Positions 30,208 through 37,389 of a stretch of DNA of 64,000 nt are shown here, one piece after another. The position numbers were made by a program, and so were the translations under genes. The stretch comes from UBA9659 sp965208605. GTDB lineage: Bacteria > Pseudomonadota > Gammaproteobacteria > Pseudomonadales > Azotimanducaceae. Location of the stretch: positions 1,550,001 to 1,614,000 of the forward strand of contig OZ242345.1 of the NCBI GenBank assembly GCA_965208605.1, given 5' to 3'. Under the pieces are notes generated by a model, which worked only from the letters and a program-made list of their open reading frames with translations, did no database searches and had not been told where the DNA came from. The stretch's first letter is position 1; every line of letters starts with the position of its first letter.

Positions 30208-30968
30208 CTAGTGAATAGATGCTTTGGTATCAGCCGCCCTAGTGTGTCGGCCACCAAGCCCAGGAAATTAGTGTCCATATCTGCATTGAAATAATTGCTG
30301 TCTTCGCTACCAATCGCCAGCAAAGCGATCTGACGTCGCTTCTTGACACCCTTCTTGTCGCTAGGGTTGGCAGCATGCATGGCGGCACCCCCCTCCCTAT
30401 CACTGGCGGTAACGACCGGTAGCACCACAGCAGATTTGATCTGCTCGCCTTGTTTGCGGAATAGAAAATCCCGCTCCGCCGGTCGCAGAGGTCCCAGCAC
30501 CGGGCTGCTCGCCTTAAGCAAGGAAGCAACTTGTTGTTCGGCAGTTTCGGTGGGCACCCGAATGACGAAGTCGCTGAGAGTTGTTTCCGGCAGGTCGGTT
30601 GGCGGCACTGCATCATCAAAAATGATGAGACTGTAGGCTTGGCATTGGAAGTCCCGCGTGAAGCTCTCGGCCATGGCGGCAAGAAAGTCCTCCGGATTAT
30701 CCGCGGCAATCAGATTGAGGGTTAGCCCCCTGCATTTATTGAGAATCTCTTCGTTACGCTCGGCAAGGCTGACCAGGGTGTTAAGTTTTTTGTTAGCGTT
30801 TTGATGCTTTTCTCGCAGCAGGGTGAGTTGCTTTTCAATCAGGGAGACAGTGCCTTTTTTGCCGTGAGGCAGCTGGAGTTTTAATAATAGCCGGTCTCGC
30901 TGCTGGAAAAACTCAGGATGACGCTCAAGAAAAGCAACGACATCGTCTTCGGATATTTCCTTAGTCAT
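30204..30968 (-). CDS. DUF484 family protein
   Basis: A 254-residue protein with an N-terminal helical region (EDDVVAFLERHPEFF, the DUF484 opening) and a coiled-coil (SLIEKQLTLLREKHQ) followed by a GAF-like domain. The family is found between dapF and xerC in many gammaproteobacteria and has no firm function. It ends in the ATGA overlap with xerC. Confidence 0.9.
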   Translation of the reverse strand: MTKEISEDDVVAFLERHPEFFQQRDRLLLKLQLPHGKKGTVSLIEKQLTLLREKHQNANKKLNTLVSLAERNEEILNKCRGLTLNLIAADNPEDFLAAMAESFTRDFQCQAYSLIIFDDAVPPTDLPETTLSDFVIRVPTETAEQQVASLLKASSPVLGPLRPAERDFLFRKQGEQIKSAVVLPVVTASDREGGAAMHAANPSDKKGVKKRRQIALLAIGSEDSNYFNADMDTNFLGLVADTLGRLIPKHLFTR

Positions 30969-30992
30969 AGTTCTAATATCACAGTTCTAATG

Positions 30993-31841
30993 TCACAGTT
31001 GTAATCTGCCTTCATAAACATGGCAGACGGGACCGGTCATGGTCACCGAGGCGGTCTCATCTGCCCAGTTGATACTGAGCTTGCCGCCATGTAGGTGCAC
31101 CGCTACCTGTTCATCTAGTAATCCTTGGAGGCGACCGGCAACCACGGCAGCACAGGCACCCGTGCCGCAGGCACTGGTTTCCCCTACGCCACGTTCATAA
31201 ACACGAAGTTTGATCTTCCCCGGAGTGACCACTTCCATAAAACCAACATTTACCCGCTCTGGAAACCTCAGATGGCTCTCAATAATACCGCCGAGTTCAT
31301 GCACCGGTGCCTTATTTATATTCTGAACATTGATGACCGCATGCGGATTGCCCATATTCACTGCGGCAATCTGCACTGTGTCATTGCCACAGACAGCACG
31401 CGGCAGGGTGAGTTCGTAATGGAGACAGGTTTGCTCAGCAATAAAAGGAATCTTATCCGGTGCCAGGGTCGGGGGTCCCATGTCAACGCTGACCTTGCCG
31501 TCGTCTCCCAGTTGGCAGGCAACAATGCCCTTTGTGGTTTCCAGTTTGATTTGGGTCTTGGTGGTGAGTCCCTGGGCCCGGACAAAAGTCAACACACAGC
31601 GGGCGCCATTGCCGCATTGTTCTGCTTTGGAGCCATCGGCGTTGTAGATGCGATACCGAAAATCCAAATCGGCTTGTTCTGGTGGCTCAACCGTCAAGAG
31701 TTGATCAAAGCCAATCCCTAGTCGGCGGTCAGCCCATTTCTGGATCATTTCTCGCTCCAGGGTGACTGGCTGCTGAGAGATAAAATCAAGCATGACGAAA
31801 TCGTTGCCGAGACCGTGCATTTTTGTAAAGCGTAAATCCAT
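30993..31841 (-). CDS. dapF: Diaminopimelate epimerase
   Basis: A 282-residue PLP-independent racemase converting L,L- to meso-diaminopimelate for lysine and peptidoglycan. The two catalytic cysteines lie in AEQCGNGARC and ETSACGTGACAAV. The opening MDLRFTKMHGLGNDFVM is typical. The gene should follow lysA directly but is separated from it by 3.7 kb of accessory DNA, which must give it a new promoter or read-through transcription. Confidence 0.96.
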   Translation of the reverse strand: MDLRFTKMHGLGNDFVMLDFISQQPVTLEREMIQKWADRRLGIGFDQLLTVEPPEQADLDFRYRIYNADGSKAEQCGNGARCVLTFVRAQGLTTKTQIKLETTKGIVACQLGDDGKVSVDMGPPTLAPDKIPFIAEQTCLHYELTLPRAVCGNDTVQIAAVNMGNPHAVINVQNINKAPVHELGGIIESHLRFPERVNVGFMEVVTPGKIKLRVYERGVGETSACGTGACAAVVAGRLQGLLDEQVAVHLHGGKLSINWADETASVTMTGPVCHVYEGRLQL

Positions 31842-31921
31842 TGGCTCAGGTTACCTTTGCGAATGGGCAATGCAAGCATGTGTATAGGCGCATGCCATAT
31901 CGCATGCCAGTTGGTTGATAA

Positions 31922-32089
31922 TCAGGAATTGTTGGCTTGCATTTTTAGCTTCAAATGATTCAGATTATAGTGGCGCATGATCCGGTAGATGGTGCTCGGC
32001 GATGGACAGTCATCTTTCAGTTGAGACAATAATATCGTATAAATATCGTGGCGGTTATTTGAGAAAGAACACAAGAGGATTATTTGCAT
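31922..32089 (-). pseudogene. Relic of an IS-type transposase (helix-turn-helix region)
   Basis: A 55-codon frame reading ...YTILLSQLKDDCPSPSTIYR, then IMRHYNLNHLKLKM, resembling the helix-turn-helix region of IS481/IS630-type transposases (PSxSTVYRILKRHGL pattern). It is truncated at both ends: no DDE catalytic domain follows and the 3' end stops early. It overlaps the end of the PIN-like gene. It marks past transposition at the edge of the lysA-dapF insertion. The family call rests on a short motif. Confidence 0.4.
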
Positions 32090-32514
32090 AAATCCGCTCT
32101 GAGAAGGTTTTTGTTCCTGCTGCCAGAATATATTTTCCCTTTGGGGTTATTGATAATTTCTTTATTTCCAAAATCAGCTATCAGGGCTTTATCCCCAGTG
32201 TAAAGAAGCCGGGCACCGCTTGCTCTGGCAAGGGCAAGAATATGAATGTCATTGGATTCGTGTTGTTTGAGATTTTCCAAGTAATCTTCTTCTGGCGCGA
32301 TTTGTTTTTCGGTAAAGACTCTTGCATGCCCGTTTCGAACATAAACTTCAAGTCTCTTTTTGAGGAATTTTAATTCCTCTCCATATCTACCATCAGTGGT
32401 ATAGACAAATGATCCTCCTCGTATAGAAAGCCATGTATGTATGGGTTGCATGTCCTCCGATGATGGACCTTTCAGGAAAGCAGGCATTTTGTTCGTGTCA
32501 ATAATGATGCACAT
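32080..32514 (-). CDS. PIN-like nuclease, partner of the adjacent AAA ATPase
   Basis: A 144-residue protein with the PIN layout: IIIDTNKM (Asp6), then SNDIHILALARASGARLLYTGD with Asp89 and Asp108, and LIADFG with Asp114. These match the acidic metal site of PIN RNases. ATG 32514 (MCIIIDTN) is preferred over the longer frame to 32553, since family members begin just before the first Asp. It starts 13 bases after the ATPase stop. It could be a toxin or the effector of a two-gene defence system. Base use is AT-rich compared with dapF and lysA. Confidence 0.72.
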   Translation of the reverse strand: MCIIIDTNKMPAFLKGPSSEDMQPIHTWLSIRGGSFVYTTDGRYGEELKFLKKRLEVYVRNGHARVFTEKQIAPEEDYLENLKQHESNDIHILALARASGARLLYTGDKALIADFGNKEIINNPKGKIYSGSRNKNLLRADLCK

Positions 32515-32527
32515 GGCTACAGTCCTG

Positions 32528-33877
32528 TTATGAAAAACCAAGCAATTCATCACTCTCTTTCATAAAGAAGTCTCGGTAGCCTGGCGGGACATCAATGAGA
32601 TTCCCTTGCTTATCCATTTTTATATTGTGGATTTTTACAGCCCCTCCTATTTTCTCTGGTTCAAAATATAAAATGGATACATCATCGGGTTTTATAATTT
32701 CATCGCGCACTGATATCCGCGTTCTGTCAATGATGTAGTCGCTGTGCGTCTCAATTAAGAAGGAATGTTCTTTCTTGGATACAGATTTTGCTAAGAAAGT
32801 AGCAAACTCCGCTTGTGCGCGTGGGTGCAGGTGCACCTCTGGTTGTTGCAATAGAAATGTCGTTCGCTCTGAGTGTATGATTTCAACCAGAATGGGTAGT
32901 ATCTGATTGACCCCGTAACCGACATCCATAATGTTGGACTGAAGGCCCTTTCTCACCTTCACGCGCAACTGGAAGGGATCATTGATCTGCTTGCCATGGC
33001 TCTTAATCGTAATGTCAGAAAACAAGCCAGACTGATTGCCGAATTCCACTAAATCGTCGTGCAACGTATCCCAACTCTTATCTTGGGTGCGCAGCAAGCG
33101 CATCATCAGCATGGGAATATGATCACCCTCCGAACTAGGAACTTCAGAGACCGGGTCGTAGGTACGTTTTGGCTTTGACCGTAGCGGGGAAATCGATTTT
33201 TCCTTCCCGAGAAAACGATGCTCCATGATATTTCTTGATCTTGTTTTAGGGATAATTGCTAATTCTTCACTCAAAAATTTATTTAATATGGCAGCTTCTT
33301 TTTCCTCAATATCCAGGCTGCTTATAAGTCTTTCCTTAATTTGCGGATGATAGGCATCTTCAAGAAGAAGAAAAAATAAGTAAAGTTCATCATAATAATA
33401 TCTTGTTCTCTTTGTTTTTATGGTGTGATTTGGAATTTTTAGAATAATATTCAGATCATGAGAAATCTGCATTTCGAGATAAGATTTATCAGCTATTTGG
33501 CAACGCAAAGATGCAACAGTCGGTTCCGATCCTTTTTCAATGAAGGTCAACAAAAGATCGTACATTTTGTTGTCGGTCTCCATGCTACAACCCAGTACAA
33601 AATCGTCTCTCCCGTTAGATTTACCTCGCTTTGATCTATAAATATCCCTGAATGCGCCCATCTGGAAGGGGTCCACATTGAAATTTAAATGCTCCCGCAT
33701 CGTGGGAACATATTGAAGTCCATTTAACGCCTGATGTAATACTCGATAACTTCCCAGAAAAGAGGTTTTGCCGGTACTGTTTTCACCAACGAGCAGTGTG
33801 ATTGGGCGAATATCTGCCCGTTGCTCTCCCTCAAAGCAACGCACATCTTTTATAATAAATTCACGCAATTTACTCAT
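32528..33877 (-). CDS. AAA15/DUF3696-type ATPase of a two-gene PIN system
   Basis: A 449-residue SMC/OLD-like ATPase. Walker A is GENSTGKT at residues 31-38; the signature region is DVGYGVNQILPIL; Walker B is FLLQQPEVHLHPRAQAEF; then LIETHSDYIIDR. ATG 33877 (MSKLREF) is chosen over the extension to 33937. It probably regulates the downstream PIN-like nuclease, as related ATPases regulate TOPRIM, HNH or RloB partners. It is AT-rich in its middle part. The pair lies between lysA and dapF, normally adjacent. Function is inferred. Confidence 0.8.
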   Translation of the reverse strand: MSKLREFIIKDVRCFEGEQRADIRPITLLVGENSTGKTSFLGSYRVLHQALNGLQYVPTMREHLNFNVDPFQMGAFRDIYRSKRGKSNGRDDFVLGCSMETDNKMYDLLLTFIEKGSEPTVASLRCQIADKSYLEMQISHDLNIILKIPNHTIKTKRTRYYYDELYLFFLLLEDAYHPQIKERLISSLDIEEKEAAILNKFLSEELAIIPKTRSRNIMEHRFLGKEKSISPLRSKPKRTYDPVSEVPSSEGDHIPMLMMRLLRTQDKSWDTLHDDLVEFGNQSGLFSDITIKSHGKQINDPFQLRVKVRKGLQSNIMDVGYGVNQILPILVEIIHSERTTFLLQQPEVHLHPRAQAEFATFLAKSVSKKEHSFLIETHSDYIIDRTRISVRDEIIKPDDVSILYFEPEKIGGAVKIHNIKMDKQGNLIDVPPGYRDFFMKESDELLGFS

Positions 33878-33971
33878 CGTTTTACCTTCGCAGGAGTGGC
33901 GGCGCCAGCCGCCTGTAAGTAGCGGAGACACAAGCATACATTAACCCTAAGTGGCAAGCACCGCCTCTGCG

Positions 33972-34060
33972 CTGTCATTCTCGCCGCAGGCGGGAATCCA
34001 GTAAAAAAGAGTATTGTGTTCCGATTTACCCCTGCCCTCCACGCCGTCATTCTCGCCATC
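33972..34060. repeat. Dispersed element, partial copy
   Basis: CTGTCATTCTCGCCGCAGG, CGGGAATCCAG, AAAAAAGAGTATTGTGTTCC, GATTTACCCCTGCCCTCC, then a second direct CCGTCATTCTCGCC instead of an inverted right end. It lies between the divergent AAA and DUF4143 genes. Confidence 0.7.
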
Positions 34061-34119
34061 CTCGTTGATATGTACATGCCCAAGGCTCTGCCTTTGTTCG
34101 GCTAATTACCCGATGCCGT

Positions 34120-34161
34120 CAACATACTATGCATTTAGACGGCTAAATGTATAGTATGTTG
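34120..34161. promoter_or_regulatory. Large palindrome abutting the DUF4143 gene start
   Basis: CAACATACTATGCATTTAG (34120-34138) and CTAAATGTATAGTATGTTG (34143-34161) are inverted copies with one mismatch in 19 and a 4-base loop ACGG. The ATG of the DUF4143 ATPase begins at 34164, two bases after the right arm. There is no Shine-Dalgarno sequence. In RNA this hairpin would sit where the ribosome binds; in DNA it could be an operator. Confidence 0.7.
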
Positions 34162-34163
34162 GC

Positions 34164-35297
34164 ATGATTGAACGTCCTCTCTGGCTTAAACGCATTCAGT
34201 TGGCTTGGGCAAAGCGTTCGATTGTCTGGCTGTCCGGCGTACGCCGGGTGGGTAAGACGACAATCGCTCGCCTGCTGCCCGATGCCGTGTATATGAATTG
34301 CGATCTGCCTTCCACAGCGCACGTCCTGGCCGACCCGGAGCTGTTTTTCGATAATCAGGCGCCGGATTCAGTTCTGGTGTTTGACGAAGTGCATCGGCTG
34401 GACGACCCCAGCCGGCTACTGAAAATCGCTGCCGATGAATATCCGGGCATGCAAGTGCTGGCGACGGGTTCTTCCACGTTGGCGGCAACGCGCAAGTTCC
34501 GCGATTCGCTGACCGGGCGCAAAGAGTCTATTTATCTGTCACCGGTGCTCTGGGAGGAGTGCAGCGACCCCTTCGGCGCACCCGGGCTGGATCATCGCCT
34601 GCTGCACGGCGGCTTGCCTGAACCATTGCTGGCCACCAATAAGGATGCCGCCTTTTTCAGCGAGTGGATCGACAGCTTTTATGCGCGCGATATTCTGGAA
34701 TTGTTCAGCATCCGCAATCGCCAGGGGTTTTTGTCTTTGTTTCGCCTGCTACTGCGCCAAAGTGGCGGCCAGCTTGACTATTCTCAGCTTGCGAGCCTGA
34801 GTGAACTGAGCCGCACCACAGTCAAAACGCATATCGAAGCCATGCAGATCGCCCACGCGGTTCACCTGCTGCGCCCGTTTCACGGTGGCGGCAAGCGCGA
34901 GATCGTCAGCCGACCCAAGTGCTACGCTTTTGATACCGGCTTCGTGACCTTTGCAAAAGGCTGGGACACGATCCGCGATAACGACAGGGGATTGCTGTGG
35001 GAGCATCTGGTGCTGGACAGCCTGCGCTCCCGTTTTTCCGACGAGGATATTTTTTACTGGCAGGATAAGTCCCACCGAGAAGTGGATTTCGTCATTCGGC
35101 ACAGCCGCAATCGGGTGGATGTGGTCGAGTGCAAGATTAACCCGGACAAGCTTGGTGCCGTTCCTGCCAAGGCTTTTCGCAGCCTGTACCCTGAAGGGGA
35201 GAATATCGTGGTCAGCCCGGAGATCAAGACAGCTTATCAATTTCGGCGTGATGGCCTTGTATTTACGGCGTGTCACACAAAGGACTTTCCACGGTGA
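34164..35297 (+). CDS. AAA_14/DUF4143 family ATPase
   Basis: A 377-residue protein with Walker A GVRRVGKTTIARLL (residues ~25-38), Walker B SVLVFDEVHRL, sensor LATGSSTLAAT, and the C-terminal DUF4143 domain, whose restriction-nuclease-like core includes LLWEHLVLDSLRSRF, REVDFVI and VDVVECKIN (Asp...ExK type). The family is very widespread and often mobile; its role is unclear. GC-rich codon use contrasts with the adjacent AAA-PIN pair, so the two were probably acquired separately. It is divergent from that pair. Confidence 0.88.
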   Translation: MIERPLWLKRIQLAWAKRSIVWLSGVRRVGKTTIARLLPDAVYMNCDLPSTAHVLADPELFFDNQAPDSVLVFDEVHRLDDPSRLLKIAADEYPGMQVLATGSSTLAATRKFRDSLTGRKESIYLSPVLWEECSDPFGAPGLDHRLLHGGLPEPLLATNKDAAFFSEWIDSFYARDILELFSIRNRQGFLSLFRLLLRQSGGQLDYSQLASLSELSRTTVKTHIEAMQIAHAVHLLRPFHGGGKREIVSRPKCYAFDTGFVTFAKGWDTIRDNDRGLLWEHLVLDSLRSRFSDEDIFYWQDKSHREVDFVIRHSRNRVDVVECKINPDKLGAVPAKAFRSLYPEGENIVVSPEIKTAYQFRRDGLVFTACHTKDFPR

Positions 35298-35313
35298 AAC
35301 CCGGCGCCCCGCG

Positions 35314-35530
35314 CCGTCATTCTCGGCACCCCAGTTATCACAGCCATCGGCTGTGATAACTGGGGGGTCGGGAATCCAGAAAAACGAGCAGAATTGCCTT
35401 CGTCATCAGTACCAGTAATAACGGGGCTTTGGCTTTGTTCCTCTGGATTCCCGAGCAAGCTCGAGAATGACAGCGGAGCAGAGCAAAGCGCCGCCCCGCG
35501 CCGTCATTCTCGTCACCCTAGTCACCCTGG
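35314..35530. repeat. Dispersed element cluster between the DUF4143 gene and lysA
   Basis: Two left ends (35314, 35501) and one right end (AGCTCGAGAATGACAGC near 35458). The nested hairpin CCCCAGTTATCACAGCC / GGCTGTGATAACTGGGG is perfect here. The inner GAGCAGAATTGCC and ATCAGTACCAGTAATAAC parts are unlike other copies, showing module exchange. Confidence 0.75.
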
Positions 35531-35542
35531 TTATCCTTTCCC

Positions 35543-36811
35543 TCAGAGTGACTGGTCGGGCAGACTTTCCAGTCTCAGTTGATCTTCAATAGTTTCCCGC
35601 CGGCGAACACAAGCATGTTGATTACCCTTGACCAACACCTCTGGTGCTCGTCCTCTGGTGTTGTAATTGGAACTCATCACAAAGCTATAAGCACCAGCGG
35701 CGTGAATTGCCAGCAGGTCGCCTTCTTGGAGTGCCAACTGCCGGTCCTTCGCCAGGAAGTCCCCCGATTCACAGATAGGACCTACCAGATCCCAACTTTT
35801 TGGCTTGTCGCTACCTGGCATGTCAATCGGCTGCTTGACCAGGGAAATATCATGCCAACTTTGATAATAGGCCGGTCGGACCAGGTCATTCATGGCCGCA
35901 TCAAGGACTGCAAAATTTTTGCTGCCGTTGGATTTTAGAGTATTCACTCTGGTCAGTAACATGCCTGCATGGGCAACAAGGACCCGCCCGGGTTCAAAAA
36001 TCAGCTGCTCGTCTCGTCCGGACATGGCTTGCAAGATAGCACTGGCAAATTCCTCCATAGGCAGGGGTGTTTCATGCTGGTAGCAGATGCCGAAGCCACC
36101 GCCCAGATCAATCTGCTTGATAGGAAGGTCCTGCTGCTTTAATTCATCAATCAGGCTAATAAGACGACTCAGCGCAACCAGATAGGGTGCCACCTCAGTA
36201 ATCTGGGAACCTATGTGGCAGTTGATACCCAGTACCTTCAAATGAGCAGACTGCTTGGCATGGCGATAGAGGGACCGGGCTGCCTCAGGGGCAACACCAA
36301 ACTTGCTTTCTTTTAGCCCGGTCGCAATGTAGGGATGCGTCTTAACGTCCACATCTGGATTGACCCGGATCGCTATGGGGGCGACCCGTGCTGTTTGTTC
36401 AGCAATTCTGGCGAGTCTAATGAGTTCCGATGCTGATTCAACATTAAAGCAGGCAATGTTGTTTTCCAGCGCTATTTGAATTTCCCAGTCTTGCTTGCCT
36501 ACGCCAGAGAAGATGACTCGCCGCGGGTCCCCGCCAGCAGCGATGACCCGTTGGAGTTCTCCGCCAGACACAATGTCAAAGCCTGCACCTAGTTCGGCAA
36601 GCAGATGCAGAATGGCGATATTGGAGTTTGCCTTTACCGCGTAGCACACCTGATGCGGGTAGTCGCCGAAGACCCTGGTGAAGTCCTTATAGGCGGTTTC
36701 AATGGCAGTCTGTGAATAGACAAATGCTGGCGTGCCGTAGGCTTCTGCAAGGCTACTGAGGGGCACTGCTTCAACATAAAGTTCATCCCCCTGGCGATGA
36801 AAGCCATTCAT
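35543..36811 (-). CDS. lysA: Diaminopimelate decarboxylase
   Basis: A 422-residue PLP enzyme forming lysine from meso-diaminopimelate. The PLP lysine is in QVCYAVKANSNIAIL; HIGSQITEVAPY, GGGFGICY and EPGRVLVA are conserved; the second active-site block is GPICESGDFLAKDR. The start overlaps the lptM stop by 4 bases (ATGA), as in the classical lptM-lysA-dapF operon. dapF itself is displaced by the accessory insertion downstream. Confidence 0.96.
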   Translation of the reverse strand: MNGFHRQGDELYVEAVPLSSLAEAYGTPAFVYSQTAIETAYKDFTRVFGDYPHQVCYAVKANSNIAILHLLAELGAGFDIVSGGELQRVIAAGGDPRRVIFSGVGKQDWEIQIALENNIACFNVESASELIRLARIAEQTARVAPIAIRVNPDVDVKTHPYIATGLKESKFGVAPEAARSLYRHAKQSAHLKVLGINCHIGSQITEVAPYLVALSRLISLIDELKQQDLPIKQIDLGGGFGICYQHETPLPMEEFASAILQAMSGRDEQLIFEPGRVLVAHAGMLLTRVNTLKSNGSKNFAVLDAAMNDLVRPAYYQSWHDISLVKQPIDMPGSDKPKSWDLVGPICESGDFLAKDRQLALQEGDLLAIHAAGAYSFVMSSNYNTRGRAPEVLVKGNQHACVRRRETIEDQLRLESLPDQSL

Positions 36812-36978
36812 GACGATGCCTCGCCACTAGATGGCAGCACTGTCCCGAGTACACTGGACTCTTGCGGCAAGTAGAGGGGACCCTTCTGCCCGCATCCCAT
36901 GAGCAGCAGCATCAAGGTTACTGGTAAGAGACTAGCTCGGAGCTTTTGTATGAGCCGTATGAGCCGTATTAGTCGCAT
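36808..36978 (-). CDS. lptM: LptM (YifL) family small lipoprotein
   Basis: A 56-residue lipoprotein. The hallmark is LLLMGCGQKGPLYLP, with Cys29 as lipid site. LptM helps LptD mature in the outer membrane. The N-terminus MRLIRLIRLIQ contains a 9-bp tandem repeat (CGGCTCATA type). The TGA overlaps the lysA ATG. In E. coli the gene is likewise divergent from cyaY. Confidence 0.85.
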   Translation of the reverse strand: MRLIRLIRLIQKLRASLLPVTLMLLLMGCGQKGPLYLPQESSVLGTVLPSSGEASS

Positions 36979-37016
36979 TATTTGTAGGCATAGTCATCGG
37001 TATTCAAGAAGTGTGC

Positions 37017-37024
37017 ATTATACT
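37017..37024. promoter_or_regulatory. Overlapping divergent -10 boxes between lptM and cyaY
   Basis: CATTATACT contains TATACT on the plus strand (37019-37024) and TATAAT on the minus strand (37022-37017). No strong -35 is seen for either direction. It lies in the only gap between the two divergent genes, so some promoter is expected here. Confidence 0.4.
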
Positions 37025-37059
37025 CAACCTATCGCCATTTATAACACTGAGGAAGCACC

Positions 37060-37377
37060 CTGGACGATATTGAATATCAAGACCGAGTAGATGCTTTGTT
37101 TCTCATGCTTGAAGACCGGATTGATGCTCTGGAGTTGGACCTGGATGTTGATTCGTCCGGCGGTATCCTCAGTCTGGGTTTTGAGGATGGCAGTGCAATC
37201 ATTTTGAGCCGGCAGGTTGCCAACCATGAGCTCTGGGTTGCTGCCCGTTCGGGAGGCTTTCACCTGAGATTTGTGGATGGCGACTGGCGGTGTGATGCCT
37301 CAGGGGAGACTTTGGGTGCCCTGATCAATCGGACCTTTACTGAACAATCAGGCAACAGGCTGCATATCTTTGACTAG
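37060..37377 (+). CDS. cyaY: Frataxin-like iron-donor protein CyaY (non-ATG start likely)
   Basis: Small acidic frataxin homologue acting in iron-sulfur cluster assembly. The conserved strand block reads GGILSLGFEDGSAIILSRQ, then HELWVAARSGGFHLRF and WRCDASGETLGALI. The first ATG (37105) or TTG (37096) would cut into helix 1. The frame stays open back to 37051 and gives LDDIEYQDRVDALFLMLEDRI-type helix 1 sequence. GAGGAAG at 37049-37055 sits 4 bases before CTG 37060, making CTG (or a nearby ATT) the probable start and the protein ~105 residues, the usual length. It is divergent from lptM, as in E. coli. Confidence 0.82.
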   Translation: MDDIEYQDRVDALFLMLEDRIDALELDLDVDSSGGILSLGFEDGSAIILSRQVANHELWVAARSGGFHLRFVDGDWRCDASGETLGALINRTFTEQSGNRLHIFD

Positions 37378-37389
37378 GGAAAGCGACGG

